A DNA stretch of 9,787 bases from Planctomycetota bacterium. Its GTDB lineage: Bacteria; Planctomycetota; PUPC01; JABMSA01; JAUWKK01. Shown one piece after another: positions 1-5,657 of this stretch. The stretch's first letter is position 1, and each line of letters begins with the position of its first letter. Made by a program: the position numbers and the translations under genes. The notes under the pieces are model-generated. The model was given only the letters and a program-made list of their open reading frames with translations. It made no database searches and was not told where the DNA came from. The stretch covers positions 1-9,787 of the forward strand of contig JAUWKK010000078.1 of assembly GCA_030614245.1 (NCBI GenBank). The letters are read 5' to 3'.

Positions 1-108
1 AGCTTCATCGTTCCGCCGGAGGCCGATATTGACGGCGACGGTGCTGTGAATGTCCTCGATTTACTGTTCGTCCGGGACAATGTGGGCCGGGGCAGCGGGT
101 GCCCGTGA
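1..108 (+). CDS. C-terminal fragment of a secreted dockerin/EF-hand-tailed protein
   Basis: Only the last 35 codons are in the window; the gene enters from the left edge and ends at TGA 106-108. The fragment contains DIDGDGAVNVLD at residues 9-20, the D-x-D-G-D-G-x-x-N-x-x-D pattern of a type I dockerin or EF-hand calcium loop. It is followed by a short helix (LLFVRDNVG) and a Gly/Ser-rich end. Such tails are common at the C-termini of large secreted planctomycete proteins, often without any cellulosome. The main catalytic or binding domain lies outside the window, so its function cannot be stated. The gene converges on the cupin gene ending at 225. Dockerin-type is the best guess, but only half of the usual duplicated motif is visible. 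Confidence 0.7.
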   Translation, partial: SFIVPPEADIDGDGAVNVLDLLFVRDNVGRGSGCP

Positions 109-190
109 GCTGGATGAACGCGTAGCGTCGGACAATCCGTCACCGGCGGCGATGCGGTGGAGCGATGTTGAATTACGCCAATGAAATCCT

Positions 191-209
191 CCCCGCCCGC
201 CTGGCGGGG
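191..209 (-). terminator. GC-rich hairpin between convergent genes
   Basis: CCCCGCC (191-197) pairs perfectly with GGCGGGG (203-209) around a 5-nt loop, 16 nt downstream of the cupin stop codon. It lies between two convergent genes and could end the dhaK-to-cupin transcript. On the minus strand the hairpin is followed only by AGGATTTCATT, a poor U-tract, so an intrinsic terminator is plausible but not certain. It could also be a 3'-end stabilising hairpin. Confidence 0.4.
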
Positions 210-224
210 AAAGACGCCGGCGGC

Positions 225-902
225 TCAGAACTTGACCTTGGCGTTGGTGAACCTTAGTCCGTCGTTTGTGTGGAAGGTGGCGTATTCACTGGCGATCGCG
301 CCTTCGGGGCCGGCGACCATCCAGTGCTTCTCCAGGGGTATCGAGAGACCCTTGCCCTCGCCGGGCATTATCGTGCGTACGTGCTGCGCCGCCAGGAACG
401 GCATCTGGCTCTTGGGGAACCCGTCGGGCAGCTTCGTGGCTTCACCGTTGCCGCCGATGTAGACCATTCCATAGCGCGTGTGCCACACTTCCATCTTCGG
501 CTTGACCTTGCCGGCCTGCACGTGCCAGTGTTCGGCGATCATCTGATTGGGCAGGAGGAATATCTCGTGGGCCATGTAACCCTGTTCCTCGTCGTTGTGC
601 CAGAATATCCCTCCGAGGCCGACGGATGTGAACTCGCCGAGATTGAAATCGACCGTCCAGAAGTTTTCGTTCTCGCGGAAGCCCGGCGGGATCGGCCAGC
701 CGTGGGACTTCATCAGGTCTATGTAGGCATCCTTGGCCGCATCTGCGTTGAACTCGCCCTTTTCGTTGTAGAAATCGCTGTTCTTGTACTTCGAAGCCAT
801 TGCTCTTTTCTCCGGGACACAGGCGGTGATTGCGGGAAGTGAAGCAGCAGCCAGACCGCCGGCAAGGCCGGCGAGCACATCGCGTCTTGTCAATCCTTTC
901 AT
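225..902 (-). CDS. Tat-exported cupin lipoprotein, D-lyxose isomerase-like
   Basis: The 225-residue product starts with a twin-arginine signal (TRRDVLAG, residues 5-12), a hydrophobic stretch and a lipobox-like ITAC ending at Cys28, so it is probably an exported lipoprotein. The remainder resembles the cupin fold of D-lyxose ketol-isomerases: HEIFLLP, H125-W-H127, K136-M-E138, PGE and H193-W, then a C-terminal strand pair ending in ND-GLRF. In that family two His, one Glu and one His hold the catalytic divalent metal; all four appear present. A roughly six-residue insertion (AGKVKP) separates the HxH from the K-x-E. It is the last gene of the cluster, 67 nt after the lsrF-like gene. The ATG is preceded by AAGGAG at good spacing. 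Known isomerases of this type are cytoplasmic, so export is odd. Activity on a particular sugar is inference. Confidence 0.75.
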   Translation of the reverse strand: MKGLTRRDVLAGLAGGLAAASLPAITACVPEKRAMASKYKNSDFYNEKGEFNADAAKDAYIDLMKSHGWPIPPGFRENENFWTVDFNLGEFTSVGLGGIFWHNDEEQGYMAHEIFLLPNQMIAEHWHVQAGKVKPKMEVWHTRYGMVYIGGNGEATKLPDGFPKSQMPFLAAQHVRTIMPGEGKGLSIPLEKHWMVAGPEGAIASEYATFHTNDGLRFTNAKVKF

Positions 903-930
903 TCCATTCTCCTTCTTGGTTAGGGTTTAA

Positions 931-954
931 GGGCGGTTCACGAACCGCCCCTGC
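931..954. repeat. R3 palindrome, copy 1 (lsrF-cupin gap)
   Basis: GGGCGGTTC (931-939) and GAACCGCCC (942-950) are perfect 9-bp inverted arms. Read on the minus strand with its flank, the element matches 22 of 24 positions of the copy at 8682-8705. It lies inside the presumed operon, between the lsrF-like stop and the cupin start. It could act as an mRNA-stabilising or attenuating hairpin, or simply be a dispersed REP-like element. There is no U-tract on the minus strand. Confidence 0.8.
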
Positions 955-969
955 AATCAGCCAGACGGA

Positions 970-1848
970 TCAGCTTTCGTTTTTCAGCGTCTTGTATAAG
1001 TCGAAGGCCTTGTCGGGCTTCTCGCCGCCGTGAACGACGGCCCGGACGGCCTGTGCCATTGCTGCGGGGTCTTCCGACTGGAAGATATTGCGGCCCATGT
1101 CGACGCCGAGTGCGCCTTGATCGACGGCCTTGTAGCACATCGCGAGCGCGTCGGCCTCGGGCAGCTTCTTGCCGCCTGCTATCACGATAGGCACCGGGCA
1201 GCCGGCTACGACTTTCTCGAAGCCGGGCTCGCAGAAATAGGACTTGACGAACTGCGCCCCTACTTCTGCGATGACGCGCGTTGCCAGGCCCAGGTAGCGC
1301 GCGTCGCGGTTCAGCTCGCGGCCGACGGCCGTCACACCCAGGACGGGGATACCGTAACGCATGCCGGCGTCGACGAGCTTGACGAGATTCCCGATGCACT
1401 TGTGCTCGCCCTCGCCGCCGACGTAAACCTGCACGGCCATTGCAGCGGCGTTGAGGCGGATGGCGTCTTCGATTGCGACGCCGACCAGTTCATCGCTGAG
1501 GTCCCTGAGAATGGTCGCCCCCGCGCTGCACCTGAGGCAGACGGGCTTGTCGGTGATGGGCGTTATGCAGCTTCTGAGTGCTCCGCGCGTGCACATGAGC
1601 ACGTCGATGCAGTCGTGCAGCGGCGGAATGGCCAGGTCGAGCCGCTCGAGGCCCGAAGTCGGCCCCATTATGTAACCGTGATCGAAAGCCAGCATCACCG
1701 TCCGGCCCGTCTCAGGATTGAATATCCTCGACAGGCGGTTCTTCATCCCCCAGCCAAGCGAGCCGGAGCCTTTCAGGAAGAACCCTTCAGTCTTCATTGG
1801 GATGTCGGCTCCGAAAGACTTCAGTTCCTTCGAATCAGCCTCTGCCAT
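970..1848 (-). CDS. lsrF-like: LsrF-type class I aldolase/thiolase
   Basis: This 292-residue protein is closely similar along its whole length to E. coli LsrF, the 3-hydroxy-5-phosphonooxypentane-2,4-dione thiolase that yields acetyl-CoA and dihydroxyacetone phosphate at the end of AI-2 breakdown. Shared blocks include RLSRIFNP (38-45), VMLAFDHGY (51-59), DVLMCTRG (82-89), CPVPIVIAGGKKLP, and GVDMGRNIFQS near the C-terminus. Lys202 (VKSYF) aligns with the Schiff-base lysine 203 of LsrF, so the active site looks intact. The start ATG follows AAGGAG with 8-nt spacing. It lies 92 nt after dhaL. No lsr transporter, lsrK, lsrG or lsrR is nearby, so the substrate may be another DHAP-forming compound rather than phospho-AI-2. 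Membership of the DhnA/LsrF class I aldolase family is secure; the exact reaction is not. Confidence 0.9.
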   Translation of the reverse strand: MAEADSKELKSFGADIPMKTEGFFLKGSGSLGWGMKNRLSRIFNPETGRTVMLAFDHGYIMGPTSGLERLDLAIPPLHDCIDVLMCTRGALRSCITPITDKPVCLRCSAGATILRDLSDELVGVAIEDAIRLNAAAMAVQVYVGGEGEHKCIGNLVKLVDAGMRYGIPVLGVTAVGRELNRDARYLGLATRVIAEVGAQFVKSYFCEPGFEKVVAGCPVPIVIAGGKKLPEADALAMCYKAVDQGALGVDMGRNIFQSEDPAAMAQAVRAVVHGGEKPDKAFDLYKTLKNES

Positions 1849-1893
1849 GCGAGTTGCTCCTTATCAGATATATTTGCGTGGTCGCCGATTCTT

Positions 1894-1918
1894 CGTGGGG
1901 AATGCTTTCCAGCCTGCC
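1894..1918 (+). repeat. R2 repeat, degenerate copy
   Basis: CGTGGGGAATGCTTTCCAG followed by CCTGCC matches the R2 copy at 5498-5523 at about 22 of 25 positions, allowing one indel. It lies in the 92-nt gap between dhaL and the lsrF-like gene. The central hairpin has decayed here to GGAA/TTCC on the minus strand. It may be a remnant. Confidence 0.45.
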
Positions 1919-1940
1919 GCTTCCCGGCGTCAATTCCGCG

Positions 1941-2603
1941 CTATTCGGCTGCGGTCTCGTCTCCTGCGTCGTTCTGCGCCTCGCTGAAGCCTCTGAACAG
2001 CAGCGCGATCGAGGTGGCCCCGGGGTCCTTCGTGCCGATCCCGCGTGCGCCGAGGTTCTTCGCCCTGCCGAAACGGGCGATGAGGCTCACTGTGGACTGG
2101 GCGCCCCCCGCAGCGGCATCTGCGGCTCTAACTAGCGCCTCCGGTATGCTCGCATTCTCGTCGGCGGCCGCCCGCAGGGCCTGGACGCCGGGCACGAGCG
2201 CGTCGATCATCGTCTTGTCGCCTACATCGGCCTTCGTCTGCTTGCGGACTTTCGCCAGCCCGGCTTCGAGCAGCTCGGCAAGGTCGTTCACGTCGAGGCT
2301 TTCCTTGCCCTCGGTGCCTTCGGACATTCCCATGAAGATGCATCCGAGCAGCGGCCCGGTCGCGCCGCCCGCTCCACCCATGATCGCCCAGCCGATGTCG
2401 TGGAGCAGGCCCTTCAGGTCGCCCCCTCCGGCTGCCTTGATGGCATCGTCGGCAAGGTCCATCGATCTGACCATAGCAGCGCCGTGGTCGCCGTCGCCGG
2501 TTGCCGAGTCGAGTTCCGTGAGCTTGTCGACATTGGCCCGGATATGCTTCCCGGCCGTCCGGATCATCGACACCATATCATCGTAGCCGACCGTCTCACC
2601 CAT
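1941..2603 (-). CDS. dhaL: Dihydroxyacetone kinase nucleotide-binding subunit DhaL
   Basis: DhaL is the all-helical ADP/ATP-binding subunit that passes a phosphoryl group to the substrate held on DhaK. From the ATG at 2603 the product is 220 residues. The metal/nucleotide loop LDSATGDGDHG contains Asp32, Asp37 and Asp39, with the same spacing as the three Mg-binding aspartates of E. coli DhaL. GGAGGATGPLLG (77-88), GDKTMIDAL (128-136) and ARFGRAKNLGARGIG with KDPGA (177-196) are the other family blocks. An in-frame TTG at 2627 would add eight residues, but the ATG at 2603 has GAGG seven bases upstream, so I prefer it. It lies 195 nt after dhaK, across the R4 tandem repeat. No dhaM is present, so whether bound nucleotide is recharged by a PTS protein or exchanged for ATP is unknown. 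Confidence 0.93.
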   Translation of the reverse strand: MGETVGYDDMVSMIRTAGKHIRANVDKLTELDSATGDGDHGAAMVRSMDLADDAIKAAGGGDLKGLLHDIGWAIMGGAGGATGPLLGCIFMGMSEGTEGKESLDVNDLAELLEAGLAKVRKQTKADVGDKTMIDALVPGVQALRAAADENASIPEALVRAADAAAGGAQSTVSLIARFGRAKNLGARGIGTKDPGATSIALLFRGFSEAQNDAGDETAAE

Positions 2604-2610
2604 TGTTCTG

Positions 2611-2614
2611 CCTC
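2611..2614 (-). promoter_or_regulatory. Ribosome binding site fixing the dhaL start
   Basis: On the minus strand GAGG sits seven nucleotides before the ATG at 2603. This supports that ATG over the upstream in-frame TTG at 2627, which has no comparable site. Confidence 0.6.
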
Positions 2615-2708
2615 TGCGTTCAGGCAATCATGTCGCGATTGATATCCCCGATTAGGCTTTCGGGTGCTACGGTCAACCGTCTTCGGTCGGCCGTGTTTCG
2701 ATCACGTC

Positions 2709-2800
2709 CAAGCTCTGCTTGAACGTGCCACCCAGCCGAATTGATGTTTTCGTCCAAGCTCTGCTTGAACGTGGCACACGGTCCAATCGATATTTTCGTC
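2709..2800 (-). repeat. R4: two tandem 46-bp units after dhaK
   Basis: Read on the minus strand, two units of exactly 46 bp (2800-2755 and 2754-2709) lie head to tail and agree at 39 of 46 positions. Each starts GACGAAAA and ends CACGTTCAAGCAGAGCTTG; the last 19 bases are identical. The core CAAGC-TCT-GCTTG is palindromic, extending in the second unit to a 25-nt near-perfect palindrome (2703-2727). The first unit starts inside the dhaK stop codon TGA. The repeat fills half of the dhaK-dhaL gap, so both units should be transcribed in the operon mRNA. Confidence 0.85.
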
Positions 2801-3797
2801 ACATCGAGAAGAACGGCGAAGAGCACGGCGCGTCCCAGAGTTCGATGAGTTCGTCGTCCAGCCTGCCGATATGCATCTGGATGCCGGCCGGCTCCTGCAC
2901 GGTGATGTATTCGCCGACGGGGCCCCTGGCGAGTTCGATGCCCTTCTCTTCGCATATCTGGTGCATTCGGCGATAGACGATAAACTGCTCCATGAGCGTG
3001 GTGCCGCCCAGGCCGTTGCAGATGCCGAGAAGTTTCTCGCCGGCCTTCACGTCCAGGTCTTTCAGCAGCATGCCCATCATTATGTCGGCGGTCTCGTCGG
3101 CGGTCTTGAGCTCCATCTGGCCGGTGCCGGCCTCGCCGTGCTGCCCCAGGCCGATCTCCATATCCTCGTCCGGCAGGCTGAACATATCCTCGCCATTCAT
3201 CGGCACAGTGCCGGTTTTGACGGCAACCGCCAGGGTGGCCATGTTCGTCGCATAGCGGCTGGCTACATCATAGACATCGTCGAGCGACCTGCCGGCCTCG
3301 GCGGCGGCGCCGGCGATCTTATAGACGGGCAGGAAGCCGATGAACCCGCGGCGGTTCTCGGGCTCGCTCCGAGGCGCGTTGGCGATATCCTCCTGGGTCA
3401 GCAGCATCCTGACGTTCAGGCCGTCCTTCTCGACCATCTCCATCGTCATGTTGGCGCTCAGCACGTCGCCTTCGTGATTGAGGACGACGAAGAGCACTCC
3501 AGCTCCCCGGTCAGCCCTCTTGATGGCTTTCAAGCAGTGCGGCGGCCCCGGTGCCGCAAAAATCTCGCCGGGCACGCTTATATCCAGCAGGCCTTGGCCG
3601 ACGAATCCGCTCAGAGCCGGCTCGTGGCCGCTGCCGCCGATCGTCACTATGCCGACCTTGCCCGCATCCTTCTGCTTCGCACGGACGACCAGCCCGTCGC
3701 CGGCCAGCTTCACCTTGTTGGCATACGCCAGCGCGTATCCTTCGAGCAGTTCGCTCACAAGGTTATCGGGATTGTTTATGAACTTCTTCATTGCCAT
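2799..3797 (-). CDS. dhaK: Dihydroxyacetone kinase substrate-binding subunit DhaK
   Basis: DhaK holds dihydroxyacetone or a related hydroxy-ketone as a hemiaminal on a histidine while DhaL phosphorylates it. The 332-residue product has GGSGHEPALSGFVG (54-67, with His58 in the substrate pocket), GEIFAAPGP (77-85), NHEGDVLSAN (107-116, with Asp111 as the likely acid/base) and GLGQHGEAG (216-224), where His220 is the expected covalent substrate-binding residue. The C-terminal LDDEL and WDAP blocks are present, so the protein is complete and of normal length. The ATG at 3797 follows AGGAG with 8-nt spacing; a second ATG two codons later is less well placed. It is the first gene of the minus-strand cluster. 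Related DhaK proteins act on erythrulose or branched sugars, so dihydroxyacetone itself is not assured. Confidence 0.95.
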   Translation of the reverse strand: MAMKKFINNPDNLVSELLEGYALAYANKVKLAGDGLVVRAKQKDAGKVGIVTIGGSGHEPALSGFVGQGLLDISVPGEIFAAPGPPHCLKAIKRADRGAGVLFVVLNHEGDVLSANMTMEMVEKDGLNVRMLLTQEDIANAPRSEPENRRGFIGFLPVYKIAGAAAEAGRSLDDVYDVASRYATNMATLAVAVKTGTVPMNGEDMFSLPDEDMEIGLGQHGEAGTGQMELKTADETADIMMGMLLKDLDVKAGEKLLGICNGLGGTTLMEQFIVYRRMHQICEEKGIELARGPVGEYITVQEPAGIQMHIGRLDDELIELWDAPCSSPFFSM

Positions 3798-3852
3798 CTG
3801 TCAGTCTCCTCTCTTCTATCATCTGTCGTTCCGCAGCGGCATCAAGGCCCAT

Positions 3853-3881
3853 ACTCTTACAGAATCGAGCGTCTGAGTCAA
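3853..3881 (-). promoter_or_regulatory. Possible dhaK promoter
   Basis: On the minus strand TTGACT (3881-3876) is a good -35 box. At 16-17 nt spacing the -10 candidates (TAAGAG or AAGAGT, about 3859-3853) match only three of six bases. The position, just after the rtcB terminator-like hairpin and about 55-80 nt before dhaK, is sensible. The call is weak because of the poor -10. Confidence 0.3.
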
Positions 3882-3896
3882 TACTTCTCTGCGCAC

Positions 3897-3923
3897 AAAA
3901 GGAAAAAGTGGGCATACGGCCCA
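3897..3923 (-). terminator. Probable intrinsic terminator after rtcB
   Basis: On the minus strand TGGGC-CGTAT-GCCCA (3923-3909) forms a 5-bp hairpin followed by CTTTTTCCTTTT. It lies about 95 nt beyond the rtcB stop and before dhaK. The stem is short but GC-rich and the U-tract is good, so it probably separates rtcB from the dhaK cluster. Confidence 0.45.
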
Positions 3924-4018
3924 TTGGATACGTCTTCAACCTGAGTTGGTCACAAGCTGATGAAGGCGAAGCGAGGGATGCAGCCCATCACTCCTGTCGG
4001 GGCCGTGGCGGGTACCGT

Positions 4019-5440
4019 TTACCCTTTCAATACGGCCAGCGGCACCAGTCGCGCCACCTTGTCGGCCAGTCCGGCGCCGGTCACTGTGTTAATCACTTCG
4101 TCGATATCCTTGTATGCGTCGGGGGCCTCTTCCTTTATCTGGCGGCGATTGGCGCAGATCAGGTGTATGCCTTCCATTGAATCGCTGAACCGCTCGTCCG
4201 AGATGGCCGCAGGTTTCACGACCTTCCCCTTGCGGCTGATCTTGCCGGCGGCCTTCGTGCGTGACATCACCCGGCCCGCTCCGTGATTGACGCTGAAGAG
4301 GCTCTCTGTGGCGTCGGGGCGGCCGACGAGGACGTAGCTGGCCGTGCCCATCGAGCCGGGGATGATGACCGGCTGGCCGGTCTCGGCATAGGGCGTGCCG
4401 TGCATCCTCTGCGCGGGGAAGGCGCGCGTGGCACCCTTGCGATGCACCCAAAGCTGCCGGCCGCCGTGCTCCTCGAGCTTCGCCATGTTGTGCGTCACGT
4501 CATAGACCGTCGGCATCGGGATGTCGCCCAGGTAATGGCGGAAGTTGCGGCGGACGAACGACGCCATCACCTGCCGGTTGACGAAGGCGTAGTTGGCAGC
4601 GGCGTTCATCGCACCCACGTAGTTCTGCCCCTCGGGGCTGTCGATCGGAAGGAAGCAGAGATGCCTGTTGGGCGAATCGGCGAGCGTAGTGCGTTCGGCG
4701 AGCTTCATGTAGTCGCCTGCGGTTTCGTGTCCGAGTCCTCTCGATCCGGAGTGGATCATCACGACGAGCTGGCCCTCGTGGAGTCCGAATGCCTTGGCCG
4801 TCTGCTCGTCGTATATGGCATCGACTTCCTGGATTTCGATGAAGTGATTACCGCCGCCGAGCGTGCCGAGCTGCGGGCCGCCGCGCTCCTTGGCCCTGTG
4901 CGAGATGGCGGACGGATCGCCGTCCAGCGAGCCGTTGTTCTCGACGCGCGCGATGTCGTCGGTTTCCTCGGCCTCGTCCCGGGCCGACTCCAGCCGCGCG
5001 TCATCAACACTGAAGCGATGAAATCCCCTGATGCCCTCGGCAAGAATAATATCGAGCTGTTCCTTCGACACGCGGACGTTCGACTTGCCTTCGCCGAGCG
5101 GGATATCGCGGGAAACGGACTGCGCGAGCAGCTTGACGTCGGCGTCGGCGGCCTCGAGTGGAGTGGTGAGCCGCCTCATGCCGCAGTTGATGTCGTATCC
5201 GACCGCTGCGGGCACGATGTCGCGGTCCAGAGCGATGACCGAGCCGATGGGGACGCCGTATCCGAAGTGCATATCAGGCATGCCCATCGCGCTGCGGATG
5301 CCGGGCAGTTCGGTAGCGTCGCAGAGCTGGCGCACGGCGCCCTCTTCCAGCAGGAGCTTGTCGCTGGCGAAGATCGTCGCATCGACGAGCATTCGGCCGG
5401 TGCGTGCGATGTGAAGTTTGAAGGGGGTTATGCGTTCCAT
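4019..5440 (-). CDS. rtcB: RtcB RNA-splicing ligase
   Basis: RtcB joins RNA ends carrying a 2',3'-cyclic phosphate or 3'-phosphate to a 5'-OH, using GTP and Mn2+, in tRNA repair or splicing. The 473-residue product carries the whole active site: GYDINCG (81-87, metal ligands Asp83 and Cys86), GTLGGGNHFIE (192-202, His199), HSGSRGLGH (230-238, His230), VTHN (315-318, His317), HRKGATRAF (333-341), PGSMGTASY (361-369) and NHGAGRVMSR (385-394), where His386 is the expected guanylylated residue. The length is typical. The ATG at 5440 is preceded by GGAG at 8-nt spacing. No archease, rtcA or rtcR is in the window, so its activation partner is elsewhere or not needed. A mirror-symmetric repeat cluster lies directly upstream. 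Its functional link to the flanking genes is unclear. Confidence 0.96.
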   Translation of the reverse strand: MERITPFKLHIARTGRMLVDATIFASDKLLLEEGAVRQLCDATELPGIRSAMGMPDMHFGYGVPIGSVIALDRDIVPAAVGYDINCGMRRLTTPLEAADADVKLLAQSVSRDIPLGEGKSNVRVSKEQLDIILAEGIRGFHRFSVDDARLESARDEAEETDDIARVENNGSLDGDPSAISHRAKERGGPQLGTLGGGNHFIEIQEVDAIYDEQTAKAFGLHEGQLVVMIHSGSRGLGHETAGDYMKLAERTTLADSPNRHLCFLPIDSPEGQNYVGAMNAAANYAFVNRQVMASFVRRNFRHYLGDIPMPTVYDVTHNMAKLEEHGGRQLWVHRKGATRAFPAQRMHGTPYAETGQPVIIPGSMGTASYVLVGRPDATESLFSVNHGAGRVMSRTKAAGKISRKGKVVKPAAISDERFSDSMEGIHLICANRRQIKEEAPDAYKDIDEVINTVTGAGLADKVARLVPLAVLKG

Positions 5441-5460
5441 CTCGGGCGCTCCATTCCTTC

Positions 5461-5495
5461 CCGGTCATGCTGAGCTCTGAGCGAAGCATCTTTCA
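5461..5495 (+). repeat. R1 repeat, copy 1
   Basis: A 35-bp element starting CCGGTCATGCTGAGC and ending GCGAAGCATCTTTCA. It matches the copy at 9145-9179 at 33 of 35 positions. It resembles a widespread dispersed element of environmental bacteria (GTCATTCTGAGCGAAGCGAAGAATC type). It lies upstream of rtcB, pointing away from it, and is the left arm of a larger mirror arrangement. Confidence 0.85.
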
Positions 5496-5497
5496 TA

Positions 5498-5523
5498 ACG
5501 TGGGGCAGGCTTTCAGCCTGCCA
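5498..5523 (+). repeat. R2 repeat hairpin, copy 1
   Basis: ACGTGGGGCAGGCTTTCAG plus CCTGCCA contains a perfect 8-bp stem, GGCAGGCT (5504-5511) with AGCCTGCC (5515-5522), around a TTC loop. It follows R1 copy 1 directly and has relatives at 5553-5580 (inverted), 8856-8880 and 1894-1918. Confidence 0.8.
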
Positions 5524-5552
5524 ATTCATGCATTTGCAGCCCTCCTGAGGCG

Positions 5553-5580
5553 GGCAGGCCTGGAAAGGCTGCACCACATG
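5553..5580 (-). repeat. R2 repeat, inverted copy
   Basis: On the minus strand CATGTGGTGCAGCCTTTCC followed by AGGCCTGCC matches the R2 consensus, in inverse orientation to 5498-5523. TGCAGCC (5535-5541) also pairs with GGCTGCA (5567-5573). Confidence 0.65.
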
Positions 5581-5584
5581 CCAA

Positions 5585-5630
5585 AGATTCTTCGCTTCGC
5601 TCCCTCCGCAGGCGGGCAGGCAGAATGACA
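5585..5630 (-). repeat. R1 repeat, inverted copy with internal insertion
   Basis: On the minus strand the element starts TGTCATTCTG and ends AGCGAAGCGAAGAATCT, as R1 does. About 18-20 GC-rich bases (CTGCCCGCCTGCGGAGG) intervene between the two halves. It lies 27 nt beyond the stop codon of the large diheme-protein gene and is the right arm of the mirror arrangement starting at 5461. Confidence 0.7.
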
Positions 5631-5657
5631 TTCAATTGCCGGTCGAAGCGGGAGCCG

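Noticed and set aside
970..1848. AI-2 (lsr) operon
   Set aside because: Only the lsrF-like gene is present. lsrA, lsrB, lsrC, lsrD, lsrG, lsrK and lsrR are all missing from its surroundings, so a quorum-signal degradation operon cannot be claimed.
1030..2586. Long plus-strand open frame (518 codons) opposite lsrF and dhaL
   Set aside because: It is antisense to two clearly recognised genes and has no family features. Long antisense frames are expected in GC-rich coding DNA. The same reasoning removes the frames at 2871-3944 and 4283-5473.
2604..2627. TTG start for dhaL giving an eight-residue extension
   Set aside because: The ATG at 2603 has a GAGG site at correct spacing, and the extension MPERRGRT is not part of the DhaL fold.
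2709..2800. CRISPR array
   Set aside because: There are only two units, similarity runs through the whole 46 bp instead of alternating repeat and unique spacer, and no cas genes are present.
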